DNA of 64,000 nt from an uncultured Latescibacterota bacterium (GTDB taxonomy: Bacteria; Latescibacterota; UBA2968; UBA8231). Below the pieces are notes generated by a model that saw only the letters and a program-made list of their open reading frames with translations, was not told the origin of the DNA and searched no databases. Shown in pieces: positions 16,879-25,637 of the stretch. Within the stretch, counting starts at the first letter, position 1, and each line of letters begins with the position of its first letter. The position numbers and the translations under genes were made by a program. Location of the stretch: positions 4,304,599 through 4,368,598 of the forward strand of contig OX638377.1 in the NCBI GenBank assembly GCA_951813615.1, given 5' to 3'.

Positions 16879-18606
16879 CTATTGCCCTTTTATTTTCGTT
16901 TTTGCGTCGGCAAAGCGAATGCCCAAATTAGCTGGAGGAGTGGGGGCGTCGGGATAGAGTTTGCGCATTACCTTGGTAAAGATACCGCCAGTGATCGTCG
17001 GTATGTACTCCTGCCATAGGCGGATAGCCGGCTCGTTTGTCTCTCGGCGTAGGATGCGGATGGGGCCGAATGTTTTTTCCACTGAGTAGCCAGGAACGGA
17101 AGTGGTCGGGTCTGCTGATACGATGTGGCTGACCGAGGCTGCAATCGCTTCTAGCTCTGTTCTTTCTTGCTCCGCGAATATGAGGCGTCCCGTATCGGCG
17201 TCGTAGAACGGGATCGCGCGATGCAGATAGTAATAACCGGGGAGATTGATATAGGGACGGTCCACCTGACACACGGCGGTGATCCCAGGCGCACTGGCAA
17301 GATAGCGGTACGCAGCAAAAATCGGGTCCTGATTGCGCAGGAAGCCGACGACGCCGGTCTCCTTTGAATAGGCCTGATACACTCTGGCTTGGTACGGCAG
17401 CGCGTTCAGGATGCCAGCTAGAGAAACCGCTGCGAAAGACGCCGCCAACACGAGGGAAGTCGGCCCCAACGACATGCGCAACCTGCCCGCGCTAGCGCGG
17501 GACGCAAACCACACCACAAAGTCTGCGCCAATCAGCAGCCAGAGCGGAATGACGACGAAGATGAAGCGATACTCCTTGTGAGACTGCGCCGAGTGGATCA
17601 GCAGCGTCAGGGCGATAAGCGTCACTAGGAATCCGTAGCGTCGGAGGTCGGGCAAAGCCAAGACGCACAGGGCTATCAGCCCCATATTGGCGATCAGGAG
17701 CCAATAGAGGAATTGCCATGCCGGACTTTCGCCGGCGAGCATGTCACCACGGGCAAGATTGACGCGGATGTTGACGACGTAGGAGTGAAACAAGCCACCG
17801 TCCCACGTAGTCGCGTCAAATATGCCGACGCCGACGAAAACCGTGGCCGCCGCCAGCACAAGCTGCATCTTCTTCTCGGTGCGCAAAAAGAACAGACCGA
17901 GAACTATCAAGGCCAACGGGGCATACTGCACCCGAATCGCCGCCACTAGCACCGCCAGCACTGCCACCGTCAAAACCACCCGCAGTTTGTCCGGCACAGG
18001 CCGCACACAGAGCGCGAGCAAGGACACCAGCAGGGCCGTGGCAACAAACTCGGTCATCGGCTTGTGGGCAAAACCGACAAGCTCGTACCAGAACGCACCC
18101 ATTATCAACGCAACTCGCGCCGCAGTCTCGCCAAAGTGCCACCGGGCAAAAAAGTACATGCCCGCCGGAATGAGCAGGGAGATCGCGCAAAACACGAGCT
18201 TGACGCCGCCGACGTACCAAACAGGCTGACCGAGACCGACGATGTCGAACAGCTTCAAGACGCCAGCGACTAATCCAGGCACCAGCCACGAACGAGCACC
18301 GTAGAAGTACTCCCAATAGGTTACGCCGTTGCCGAAGACTAAGCGATGCGCCGGCTCCAGATACTGCATGATTTCGTCGGGGTGCAGGACAAAATCGCCG
18401 GACAGAGCAATAGCCGCCCGTGCGACAAAGGCCAATGCGAGCACCGGCAGCAAAAATTTCCACGGCCGCTCGTCAGGAGAGGTCGAATGTAACAGAAGGT
18501 CCAGCACTGAGCGCAGTCGCACGGACCAAGGCAGCGCCTGCTTGCGCTTCTCCCGGCGTTCGGCTGCGCCGCGACCATGTGTTTGAGACCGATTGCGCTT
18601 CGACAA
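16879..18606 (-). CDS. GT22 (ALG9/PIG-B)-like mannosyltransferase
   Basis: 575 residues from TTG 18606 (GAGGAGA upstream). The basic tail is MSKRNRSQTHGRGAAERREKRKQ. The first external loop carries 'LHPDEIMQYLEPAHRLVFGNG' (H75-P-D77-E78), the GT22 catalytic motif. 'GARSWLVPGLVAGVLKLF' and later 'HSAQSHKEYRFIFVVIPL' match the HKE[FY]RF motif of PIG-B/ALG9 proteins. About 11 helices and a short soluble C-terminal domain follow. Expected to transfer mannose or a similar sugar from a polyprenyl-phosphate donor. This is the full-length member of a tandem pair whose other copy is at 15346-16776. Confidence 0.82.
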   Translation of the reverse strand: MSKRNRSQTHGRGAAERREKRKQALPWSVRLRSVLDLLLHSTSPDERPWKFLLPVLALAFVARAAIALSGDFVLHPDEIMQYLEPAHRLVFGNGVTYWEYFYGARSWLVPGLVAGVLKLFDIVGLGQPVWYVGGVKLVFCAISLLIPAGMYFFARWHFGETAARVALIMGAFWYELVGFAHKPMTEFVATALLVSLLALCVRPVPDKLRVVLTVAVLAVLVAAIRVQYAPLALIVLGLFFLRTEKKMQLVLAAATVFVGVGIFDATTWDGGLFHSYVVNIRVNLARGDMLAGESPAWQFLYWLLIANMGLIALCVLALPDLRRYGFLVTLIALTLLIHSAQSHKEYRFIFVVIPLWLLIGADFVVWFASRASAGRLRMSLGPTSLVLAASFAAVSLAGILNALPYQARVYQAYSKETGVVGFLRNQDPIFAAYRYLASAPGITAVCQVDRPYINLPGYYYLHRAIPFYDADTGRLIFAEQERTELEAIAASVSHIVSADPTTSVPGYSVEKTFGPIRILRRETNEPAIRLWQEYIPTITGGIFTKVMRKLYPDAPTPPANLGIRFADAKTKIKGQ

Positions 18607-18653
18607 AGACTATCTCCTCAGGCGTACTTATTCATCTCAGAAAGCAAAGCCGG

Positions 18654-19061
18654 TCAACGCCCTTCTTCTCGAAACGTCCAGTACGAGTTGAGGAAGTAGT
18701 TGACCAACGTCCCCGGCGCGATCCCACACCCTTGCAGCCACACCGGATTAACTTGCGGCAACAATTCCGACAGCACGATAAACGTCGAATAACTCACCCC
18801 AAGGGCCAGCAGCGAGACGATGTGAAACCGCAAACCTCGGATCCGCTTGCGGCTGCTCAGGTCGCGGTCGGCAAAGGTCCAATAGTTGTTGATAAAAAAG
18901 TTCGAAAAGACCGAAATTTCAATCGCAATGGGCGAGGCCAGATACTTGTGGACGCCGAGTTCGAGCAGGATTTGGAACGAACCTAAATTGACGACCACCC
19001 CGCTGAGGCCAGTCAGGCAGAATTTTACAAAGGTGCGAGGTGTGCCAAACACAGCGACCAT
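18654..19061 (-). CDS. GtrA family membrane protein
   Basis: 135 residues with four membrane helices, the GtrA-like size and pattern: 'FVKFCLTGLSGVVVNLGSFQILLE', 'ISVFSNFFINNYWTFADRD', a central basic loop, and 'GTLVNYFLNSYWTFREEGR'. Both halves show the repeated N-[YS]-x-[WF]TF signature. GtrA proteins are thought to move polyprenyl-phosphate-linked sugars across the membrane, or to act with glycosyltransferases in doing so. That fits its place upstream of several enzymes that use such donors. It lies 19 nt after the isomerase stop. Confidence 0.9.
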   Translation of the reverse strand: MVAVFGTPRTFVKFCLTGLSGVVVNLGSFQILLELGVHKYLASPIAIEISVFSNFFINNYWTFADRDLSSRKRIRGLRFHIVSLLALGVSYSTFIVLSELLPQVNPVWLQGCGIAPGTLVNYFLNSYWTFREEGR

Positions 19062-19080
19062 ATTGCGCGGGCCTCGCTGC

Positions 19081-19920
19081 TTACGCCGCGTCGTATTCGG
19101 CCATCAAGCCGCGCAAGTAGCGCACGGCCTTGGGCACGGCGGTCGCCTCTGCTTCTGCGTCCTGCCCCTCGTACACCACCGACAGCCAGCCATTGTAGTT
19201 GACCCCCTTCAAAATCTCGAAGATGCGCGGATAGTTGAGCCACTCTTCAACGCCGCTTTGGATGCGATAGATCTTGCAGCGGACGTGGACGGCCAACGGC
19301 GCGGTTTCCTCAATGCTGCCGTAAAAGTTGAGGGCCGGATCCTCGTGCCCGCGCTGGCCCGAGGCCCCAGGCGAGCCGACGTACTGGCCCGTGTCGAGGA
19401 TGTGCGAGAAATAGGGATTATTGACGCCCTCGATAATGCGGCGCACATCTTTGCCCGTCCGCGTGACGCAGCCGTGGTTGTGGTTGTGCAAGCCGACCAC
19501 CACGCCCTTTTCCTCGCCGTGAGCCGCCACTTCCTCCAAGCACGGCATCATCCGCGCCCACACGTCCTCTTCGCGGTCGCCTTCGGGAATCCACGCGGCA
19601 AAAACCCGCACCAGCGGAATGCCCATAAACGCGGCCACGTCGATCCATTCCTTGGCGGTGGCCACTTCCGCGCCGAGTTCGTCTTGCGGCTTGCCGAAGT
19701 TGGAGCTGACGCCGATATAGGAAAGCGCGATCCCCCGCCGGAAGGCCTGCATGCGAATGCTGCGCAGATAGGCCGGATCGAGCGAGGCAAAGGCGCGCGT
19801 GTGAATGTCGATGCCGTCGAGGCCGAGTTGGTAGGCGCGTTCAATAAATTGCTCCAAGTCGAGCTCGTTCGCGGCAAATTCGTCTTTGTAGCTGAGGGAC
19901 ATGCAGCCTAGTTTGAGCAT
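19081..19920 (-). CDS. Sugar phosphate isomerase/epimerase (TIM barrel, AP2Ec family)
   Basis: 279 residues. The xylose-isomerase-like TIM-barrel pattern is clear: 'LKLGCMSLSYKDEF' (strand 1), 'LGLDGIDIHTRAF', 'AAFMGIPLVRVFAAWIPEG', 'EKGVVVGLHNHNHG' (metal-binding HNH region), 'SHILDTGQYVGS' and 'NGWLSVVYEGQD'. These positions normally supply the Glu, Asp and His metal ligands. AAAGGAAG before the ATG supports the start. Cytoplasmic. The substrate is unknown; members act on keto-sugars, myo-inositol derivatives or hydroxypyruvate. It could be the first gene of the glycosyltransferase array or an unrelated catabolic enzyme. Confidence 0.85.
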   Translation of the reverse strand: MLKLGCMSLSYKDEFAANELDLEQFIERAYQLGLDGIDIHTRAFASLDPAYLRSIRMQAFRRGIALSYIGVSSNFGKPQDELGAEVATAKEWIDVAAFMGIPLVRVFAAWIPEGDREEDVWARMMPCLEEVAAHGEEKGVVVGLHNHNHGCVTRTGKDVRRIIEGVNNPYFSHILDTGQYVGSPGASGQRGHEDPALNFYGSIEETAPLAVHVRCKIYRIQSGVEEWLNYPRIFEILKGVNYNGWLSVVYEGQDAEAEATAVPKAVRYLRGLMAEYDAA

Positions 19921-19995
19921 TCGAGGCTTCCTTTAGATGAGGGTGATAGGAAAATTGCGACTCGTAATTTAACGCACCAAAACGCGGCGGCCAAT

Positions 19996-20024
19996 TTGTC
20001 CGCTGCCAAGGCTTGTGCTATCTT
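19996..20024 (+). promoter_or_regulatory. Predicted promoter for the PLP enzyme-anmK genes
   Basis: TTGTCC (19996-20001), a 17-base spacer and TATCTT (20019-20024). Transcription would begin near 20031. This makes the possible GTG start at 20015 unusable and supports the GTG at 20057. The match is 4/6 in each box, so confidence is moderate. Confidence 0.4.
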
Positions 20025-20056
20025 CCGCGCTTCACCTCAAAACGGGAAGCAAAGCT

Positions 20057-21160
20057 GTGATCGAAGTAGGAGCATACAAAGTCGCCGAGCCGGACGGCAT
20101 TGAGACGCCAGCCATGCTGGTCTTTGCCGACCAACTCGACCACAACATAAAAGCAGTCGGCGAACTAGCCGGCGGCAGCGAGCATCTGTTCGTCCACGTC
20201 AAAACCCACAAGTCCATCGACGTAACGCGCAAACAGCTCGCGTCCGGCGTCGCCGGGTTCAAATGCGCCACGCTCAAGGAACTGGAAATGGTCCTCGACG
20301 CCGGCGCGCAGGAAGCTATTCTGTCCTATCCGCTGGTGCAAAAAAGCAAGGTGCAGCGCTTCGCCGCGTTGGCGCAACGAGAGGCAACCATCAGCGCGAT
20401 TGCCAGCGCACCCGTGCACGTGCAGGTCTTGGGCGACGTGGCCCAAGAGCGGCAGCAAACGCTGCGGGTGATGATCGACCTCAACGTAGGCATGTTCCGC
20501 ACCGGTGCCCCTTTGAACGCGGCCATCGACCTCTACCGCCAAGTCGCACAACACCCCCACCTGTCGCCGGGCGGCCTGCACCTGTACGACGGACACGAGA
20601 CCATCTCCGAGCCTACGGCGCGCCAAGCCGCGGCCGAGCAGCACATCTGCGATGCCCAACGCCTAAAAGCAGCCCTCGAAGGCGAGGGCTTGGCCGTGCC
20701 CCAAGTCGTCGGCGGTGGCTCCTTTTCCTCTTTGTACTACGCCCGCACCGAGGGAATGCACGGCTCCCCAGGCACCTGCGTGTACTGGGATGCTGGGTAC
20801 GGCAGCAAAATGGCCGAGCTGCCCTTCAAATGGGCGGCCCTCGTCCTGACGCAAGTGGTCGATCGCTATCCCGAGCACCAGACAATCACCACGGACTTGG
20901 GCACCAAGGCCATCAGCGACGATGGCCCCCTACCGACCCGGGCCAAGCTCTTGCAGAACCCAAAGGCCGAACTGACCAGACAAAACGAAGAACACGGCGT
21001 CTTCTCCTGGTCCGGTCCTCAACCCGAAGTCGGAGCCTACCTCCTCGCCGTGCCTTGGCATGTATGTCCGACGACGATTCGCTATCCGGGCGCACACGTC
21101 ATCGACAGCCACGGGCAGGTCGCCGACTACTACCTGCACTCGGCCCGCGACCGCGCCTAA
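20057..21160 (+). CDS. D-threonine aldolase / D-serine dehydratase-like PLP enzyme
   Basis: 367 residues from GTG 20057, with GGGAAG about 8 bases upstream. The N-terminal alanine-racemase-type barrel shows 'IETPAMLVFADQLDHNI' and 'LFVHVKTHKSIDVTRKQL'; the lysine in the HVKTHK stretch is the usual PLP-binding residue. 'GVAGFKCATLKELEMVLDAG' and 'GLHLYDGHE' follow. The C-terminal beta domain has 'SPGTCVYWDAGYGSKM' and ends with 'VPWHVCPTTIRYPGAHVIDSHG', where the H-x-C pair matches the metal site of DSD1/D-threonine aldolase proteins. Acts on D-hydroxy amino acids in the cytoplasm; the exact substrate is uncertain. It precedes anmK by 6 nt. Confidence 0.82.
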   Translation: MIEVGAYKVAEPDGIETPAMLVFADQLDHNIKAVGELAGGSEHLFVHVKTHKSIDVTRKQLASGVAGFKCATLKELEMVLDAGAQEAILSYPLVQKSKVQRFAALAQREATISAIASAPVHVQVLGDVAQERQQTLRVMIDLNVGMFRTGAPLNAAIDLYRQVAQHPHLSPGGLHLYDGHETISEPTARQAAAEQHICDAQRLKAALEGEGLAVPQVVGGGSFSSLYYARTEGMHGSPGTCVYWDAGYGSKMAELPFKWAALVLTQVVDRYPEHQTITTDLGTKAISDDGPLPTRAKLLQNPKAELTRQNEEHGVFSWSGPQPEVGAYLLAVPWHVCPTTIRYPGAHVIDSHGQVADYYLHSARDRA

Positions 21161-21166
21161 TTGGCA

Positions 21167-22324
21167 ATGCCTGCGCAGTTGAGGCTGGCAGAGCTCGCCG
21201 CCAAGGAGCGGCGGCGGGTCGTGGGGCTAATGTCCGGCACCTCGGCCGACGGAATCGACGCCGTGCTGGTCGATCTGTGGGGCTGCGGCGAATCCACGCG
21301 CTACGAAATCTTGTCCTTTAACACCACGCCGCTGCCCAGCGACTTGCGACGCGAGGTGTTTGCCCTCTTCGCCGAGGATGCGTCGCTCGACGCACTGTGC
21401 CGGGTCAACTTTGCCCTCGGCGAGGCGTTTGCCACAGCAGCCTTAGCCGCAGTCGATCAGGCCAAACTCGACCCCGAATCCATCGACCTGATCGGCTCGC
21501 ACGGGCAGACCGTGCGCCATCTGCCGGCCAGCGGAGCCACCTTGCAGATTGGCGAGCCAGCCGTTATTACCGCGCGTACGGGCGCGGTGACCATTGCAGA
21601 CTTTCGCACGGCTGACATGGCCGTCGGCGGCGAGGGCGCACCGCTGGTGCCGCTAGTGGATCACCTGCTCTTTGCCGGGCACGAGGGGCGTCTGCTGCTC
21701 AATATCGGCGGGATCGCCAACATCACGGCCTTGCCGGCCAACGCCGATACCAGCGCAGTACGGGCCTTTGACCTAGGACCGGGCAACATGCTCATCGATG
21801 CGGCGGTGGCGCATTGCACCGAAGGACGCGAACACTTCGACCGAGGGGGCGAGCGAGCGGCGCGAGGGCACGTCGATGAAGCCCTATTGGCCGAGCTGAT
21901 GCGCCACAGCTTCTTGCAGCGCGAGCCGCCCAAATCTACGGGCCGCGAGGAATTTGGCGAGCCTTTCCTCGCGGAAATTCTCCAGCGCGGCACGTGGAGC
22001 GACGACGATCTGATCGCCACGCTGACCGCGTTTACCGTGCAAGCCATTGCCGAGGGCATTCGCCGCTTCTGCCCGGGAGAGTTCGCCAAGCTCTGGGTCG
22101 GCGGCGGCGGCGTCCACAATCCGCGCATTATGGCTGGGTTGCAACACGCCCTGCCGGGCCTAGCAGTGAAGTCGCTAGCCGACCTAGGCGTCGATCCAGA
22201 CGCGCGCGAGGCCCTCTCCTTCGCAGTGCTTGCCAACGAGACGCTGATGGGCCGCACCGGCAATATCCCAGCCGTCACCCGCGCACAGCGTCCAGTCGTC
22301 CTCGGCAAAATTGCCTTGCCGTGA
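21167..22324 (+). CDS. anmK: Anhydro-N-acetylmuramic acid kinase AnmK
   Basis: 385 residues. Converts 1,6-anhydro-MurNAc and ATP to MurNAc-6-phosphate during recycling of cell-wall sugars. The signature 'VVGLMSGTSADGIDAVLVDL' is at residues about 18-37. It is followed by 'IGSHGQTVRHLP', 'TLQIGEPAVIT', 'TIADFRTADMAVGGEGAPLVP', 'LLNIGGIANIT', 'FDLGPGNMLID' and 'LWVGGGGVHNPRIM', all standard AnmK motifs in order. The ATG at 21167 is 6 nt after the preceding stop; a TTG two codons earlier is possible. The gene is full length. Its neighbours are not cell-wall genes, although murA lies about 30 kb away. Confidence 0.95.
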   Translation: MPAQLRLAELAAKERRRVVGLMSGTSADGIDAVLVDLWGCGESTRYEILSFNTTPLPSDLRREVFALFAEDASLDALCRVNFALGEAFATAALAAVDQAKLDPESIDLIGSHGQTVRHLPASGATLQIGEPAVITARTGAVTIADFRTADMAVGGEGAPLVPLVDHLLFAGHEGRLLLNIGGIANITALPANADTSAVRAFDLGPGNMLIDAAVAHCTEGREHFDRGGERAARGHVDEALLAELMRHSFLQREPPKSTGREEFGEPFLAEILQRGTWSDDDLIATLTAFTVQAIAEGIRRFCPGEFAKLWVGGGGVHNPRIMAGLQHALPGLAVKSLADLGVDPDAREALSFAVLANETLMGRTGNIPAVTRAQRPVVLGKIALP

Positions 22325-22411
22325 ACGCAGTCCCATTCCCCTTGATAAAAATCTGCGCCGCAAATATGTTTGCCCGCTAACTTTTTCGCTATACACCACA
22401 AAGGAGACGCA

Positions 22412-25324
22412 ATGAATCGCCGCGATTTTGAACTGCTGCGCGACGAAGAAATTCCCGAACTCAATACCCGCGCCTTGCTCTACCGGCACCGCACCGGCTG
22501 CGAGATCGTCTCGCTGATCAACGACGACGAAAACAAGGTCTTTGGCATCAACTTCCGCACCCCGCCGGCCGACTCGACCGGCATTGCCCACATCCTCGAA
22601 CACTCCGTGCTGTGCGGCTCGCGCAAGTACCCGGTCAAGGAGCCGTTTGTCGAGCTGATCAAAGGCTCGCTCAATACCTTCCTCAACGCCTTCACCTATC
22701 CAGACAAAACCTGCTACCCGGTCGCTAGCACCAACGTGCAGGATTTCTACAACCTGATCGACGTGTACCTCGACGCCGTATTTTACCCGCGACTGACGCC
22801 GGAAGTCCTGCAACAGGAAGGCTGGCACTACGAGCTAGCAGACCCTGGCGACCCGCTGCGCTACAAAGGCGTGGTCTTCAACGAAATGAAAGGCGCGTAT
22901 TCCGATCCCGAGCGGATCCTAGGCGAGCGCATCCAGCAATCCATCTTCCCCGACACCACCTACGGCGTGGATTCCGGCGGCGACCCGCGCCATATCCCGG
23001 CCCTCACCTTTGACCAGTTCAAGCGCTTCCACGACGACTTTTACCACCCGTCCAATGCCCGCATCTACTTCTACGGCGACGACGACCCCGAGCAGCGCCT
23101 CGCGCTGTTGCACGATTATCTAAGCGACTACGAAGCGCATTCTGTTGACTCTACCATCGGCACCCAGCCGCGCTTTGCCGCGCCCAAGCGGCAACAATTT
23201 CCCTATGTAGTCGATCCAGATGCGGTCGAAGAGCCAAAGTACTTTGTCGCGCTCACTTGGCTATTGCAAGACTCGATTGACGCCGACGAGCGCCGTGCCC
23301 TCCAAGTGCTCGAACACGCGCTGCTTGGCACCCCGGGATCCCCGCTGCGCAAGGCCCTGATTGACTCTGGGCTGGGCGAGGATCTGACCGGCAGTGGGCT
23401 GGAGGTCGAATTGGCGCAGATGTTCTTCAGCGTGGGTCTGAAGGGCGTGCAGCAGGGCGATGTCGATGCAGTCGAGGCCCTGATCTTGCAACACCTCGGC
23501 GAGCTAGCGGACGGCGGGATCGACCAAGGGATGGTCGCGGCCGCGCTGCACACTGCGGAGTTCCGGTTTCGGGAAAACAATACCGGGTCTTTTCCGCGCG
23601 GCTTGGGGCTGATGCTGCGGCTGTTGACCGACTGGCTCTACGACCGCGACCCCTTCACGCCTTTGCGCTTTGCCGACTCCTTCGCCGCGCTCAAGGACAA
23701 GCTATCAGCGGACGACCGCTATCTGGAGGGCCTGATCCAACGCCACCTCTTGGACAATGCGCACCGCACGACCGTGGTCCTCCAGCCCGATGCCGAGTTG
23801 GGGACGCAGTTAGAGGAAGAAGAGACCACGAGTCTAGCAGAAGCCCGAGCGGACATGAGCCACGCGGATTTAGAGAAGCTAGTCGCGTCCACCCAAAAGC
23901 TCAAGCACTTACAAGAAAAACCCGACGCACCCGAGGATCTGGCCAAATTGCCCCGCCTGCAATTGAGCGACCTCGACAAAGCGATCAAGACCGTGCCTCG
24001 GCAAGAGGACCAAATCGCCGAGGTGCCGGTACTCCACCACGACCTCTTCACCAATGGCATCGCCTATCTCGACGTGGGCTGCGATCTGCGGGTGTTGCCC
24101 CAGGAGCTTTTGCCCTATATCCCGCTCTTTGGCCGCGCCCTGCTGGAGATGGGTACCGAACGCATGAGCTTCGTCGAGTTGCAACAGCGGATCGGCAGCC
24201 AGACCGGCGGCCTGAGCGCCCACTCGATGGTGGGGCCGCGCCCCGACGGCGGGCCGGCCGCGGCGTACCTCTTTTTGCGCGGCAAGGCCATGGCCGAACG
24301 GGTCGCCGACCTGACGGCGATTGTGCGCGACGTGTTGTTAGAGGGCCGCCTCGACGATCAGGAGCGCTTCTTGCAGATGGCCTTAGAAGAGCGAGCCAGC
24401 GCGGAGGCCGGGCTAGTGCCGGGCGGGCACCGAGTGGTATCCACGCGGCTGCGCGCGCAATTCGACGAGACCGGCTGGCTCGCAGAGCAGATGCGCGGCT
24501 TGAGTTATCTGTTCTTCTTGCGGCAGCTCATCGAAGACATCCGCGGCGACTGGCCAGCGGTACAGGCGCGGTTGGAGCAGATCCGTGCCCTGCTGGTCAA
24601 TCGGCCGGGCATGCTGTGCAACGCTACCGTGGCCGGCGGCGACCGCGCTGCCTGCGACCAGAGCCTAGCAGCGCTATTGCGCGAGTTGCCGCAAGAAGCG
24701 CACTCGCCCGCGCCTTGGGCACCGCACCTGACCGCGGCCGACGAGGGCCTAACCGTTCCCGCTCAGGTAAACTACGTGGGCAAGGCGGCCAACATCTTCG
24801 CGCTCGGCTACGAATTGGACGGGTCGTCGGCCGTCATCACGCGCTACTTGGCCACCACTTGGCTGTGGGATCGAGTGCGGGTGCAAGGCGGGGCCTACGG
24901 GGCCTTTTGCTCCCTCGACCCGTTTACCGGAGTGTTCGCGTACGCGTCGTACCGCGATCCCAACTTGCTGGAGACGCTACAAGTGTACGACCAGAGCGGA
25001 TCCTTCTTGCGCGACTATCCGATCAGCAGCGACGAGCTGACCAAGGCCATCATCGGCACCATCGGCGACTTCGACGCCTACCAGCTCCCCGACGCCAAGG
25101 GCTACGCCTCGCTGATGCGCTACCTGACCGGCATCGACGACGACTATCGCCAGCAAATGCGCGACCAAGTCTTGGGCACCAAGGCCGAGCACTTTGCCGA
25201 TTTTGCTGCCGTGCTGGACCAAGTCGGGGCAGCGGGCCGGGTCGCGGTACTGGGGTCGGCAGACGCGATTGCAGCCGCTTCGGCTGCGCGCGACAATTGG
25301 CTGACGCCGGTCAAAGTGCTGTGA
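22412..25324 (+). CDS. M16C metalloprotease (presequence protease/insulinase family)
   Basis: 970 residues from ATG 22412, which has AAAGGAG at ideal distance. The inverted zinc motif HILEH (H60, E63, H64) lies in 'STGIAHILEHSVLCGSRKYPVKEPF', and the third ligand is E158 in 'YKGVVFNEMKGAYSDPE'. The four-domain length and the extended linker 'TTSLAEARADMSHADLEKLVAS' match the PreP/M16C branch, which degrades short peptides inside a closed chamber. No signal peptide is visible, so it is probably cytoplasmic. It follows anmK by 87 nt. A hairpin terminator lies about 190 nt downstream. Confidence 0.92.
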   Translation: MNRRDFELLRDEEIPELNTRALLYRHRTGCEIVSLINDDENKVFGINFRTPPADSTGIAHILEHSVLCGSRKYPVKEPFVELIKGSLNTFLNAFTYPDKTCYPVASTNVQDFYNLIDVYLDAVFYPRLTPEVLQQEGWHYELADPGDPLRYKGVVFNEMKGAYSDPERILGERIQQSIFPDTTYGVDSGGDPRHIPALTFDQFKRFHDDFYHPSNARIYFYGDDDPEQRLALLHDYLSDYEAHSVDSTIGTQPRFAAPKRQQFPYVVDPDAVEEPKYFVALTWLLQDSIDADERRALQVLEHALLGTPGSPLRKALIDSGLGEDLTGSGLEVELAQMFFSVGLKGVQQGDVDAVEALILQHLGELADGGIDQGMVAAALHTAEFRFRENNTGSFPRGLGLMLRLLTDWLYDRDPFTPLRFADSFAALKDKLSADDRYLEGLIQRHLLDNAHRTTVVLQPDAELGTQLEEEETTSLAEARADMSHADLEKLVASTQKLKHLQEKPDAPEDLAKLPRLQLSDLDKAIKTVPRQEDQIAEVPVLHHDLFTNGIAYLDVGCDLRVLPQELLPYIPLFGRALLEMGTERMSFVELQQRIGSQTGGLSAHSMVGPRPDGGPAAAYLFLRGKAMAERVADLTAIVRDVLLEGRLDDQERFLQMALEERASAEAGLVPGGHRVVSTRLRAQFDETGWLAEQMRGLSYLFFLRQLIEDIRGDWPAVQARLEQIRALLVNRPGMLCNATVAGGDRAACDQSLAALLRELPQEAHSPAPWAPHLTAADEGLTVPAQVNYVGKAANIFALGYELDGSSAVITRYLATTWLWDRVRVQGGAYGAFCSLDPFTGVFAYASYRDPNLLETLQVYDQSGSFLRDYPISSDELTKAIIGTIGDFDAYQLPDAKGYASLMRYLTGIDDDYRQQMRDQVLGTKAEHFADFAAVLDQVGAAGRVAVLGSADAIAAASAARDNWLTPVKVL

Positions 25325-25396
25325 GCATCGCCGCGATAGCGATTACCAACTCAACAACTTTTTAGAGCCGATACTGGCGTGGCTAACACGGAAAGT

Positions 25397-25447
25397 CGTG
25401 GAAAATCCACGGAAAAACGTGGAAAATCCACGGAAAAACGTGAAAAA
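25397..25447. repeat. Tandem 21-bp palindromic repeats, copy 1
   Basis: Two exact 21-base units (25397-25417, 25418-25438) and a partial third. Each has the core CGTGGAAAATCCACG, a perfect inverted repeat with a 3-base centre, joined by A/G-rich linkers. A diverged copy of the same array lies at 27845-27896, in the same place relative to the next paralogous gene. The gap 25325-25637 holds this array, a hairpin terminator (25517-25548) and a conserved 35-base leader; I see no gene in it. Confidence 0.85.
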
Positions 25448-25516
25448 CCTTGCGCCGACGGCTGAGGCGACACCTTGAGCAAGCCTTACCACATTATTTT
25501 AAGTGTTATATTTTTC

Positions 25517-25548
25517 AATCCTTTAGGTTCGTCCTAAAGGATTTTTTT
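25517..25548 (+). terminator. Hairpin terminator or attenuator before the first VCBS gene
   Basis: A perfect 11-bp stem (AATCCTTTAGG / CCTAAAGGATT) closes a TTCGT loop and is followed by a run of T. It is about 190 bases after the protease stop and 90 before the next start. It may end the protease transcript or act as an attenuator in the leader of the next gene. A related hairpin with a G-U pair occurs at 27961-27991. Confidence 0.8.
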
Positions 25549-25602
25549 ATTCGAAATATGGTATGTGGCACGAAATGTGCAAGTGTCTTGTTGACGAACA
25601 GA

Positions 25603-25637
25603 GCGTCAAAACGACCAAAAACCCTATAGGTGATCCT
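25603..25637 (+). promoter_or_regulatory. Conserved 5' leader, copy 1
   Basis: The 35 bases before the ATG of the first VCBS gene recur nearly unchanged before the second (28043-28076), including the palindrome CCTATAGG and the stretch GGTGATCCT just before the ATG. GCGTCAAAAC at the left end is also conserved. The conservation shows that the leader was duplicated with the gene. It may hold the ribosome-binding site and a regulatory element. Confidence 0.45.

Noticed and set aside
18886..19911. 341-codon plus-strand frame
   Set aside because: Lies opposite GtrA and the TIM-barrel isomerase; its product has the skewed composition of GC-rich antisense frames and no motif.
20263..21321. 352-codon plus-strand frame inside the PLP enzyme gene
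   Set aside because: Another frame of a gene with complete family motifs; the product is Arg/Pro-rich with no domain.
25397..25447. CRISPR array
   Set aside because: Units are only 21 bases, adjacent without spacers and internally palindromic; no cas genes are present.
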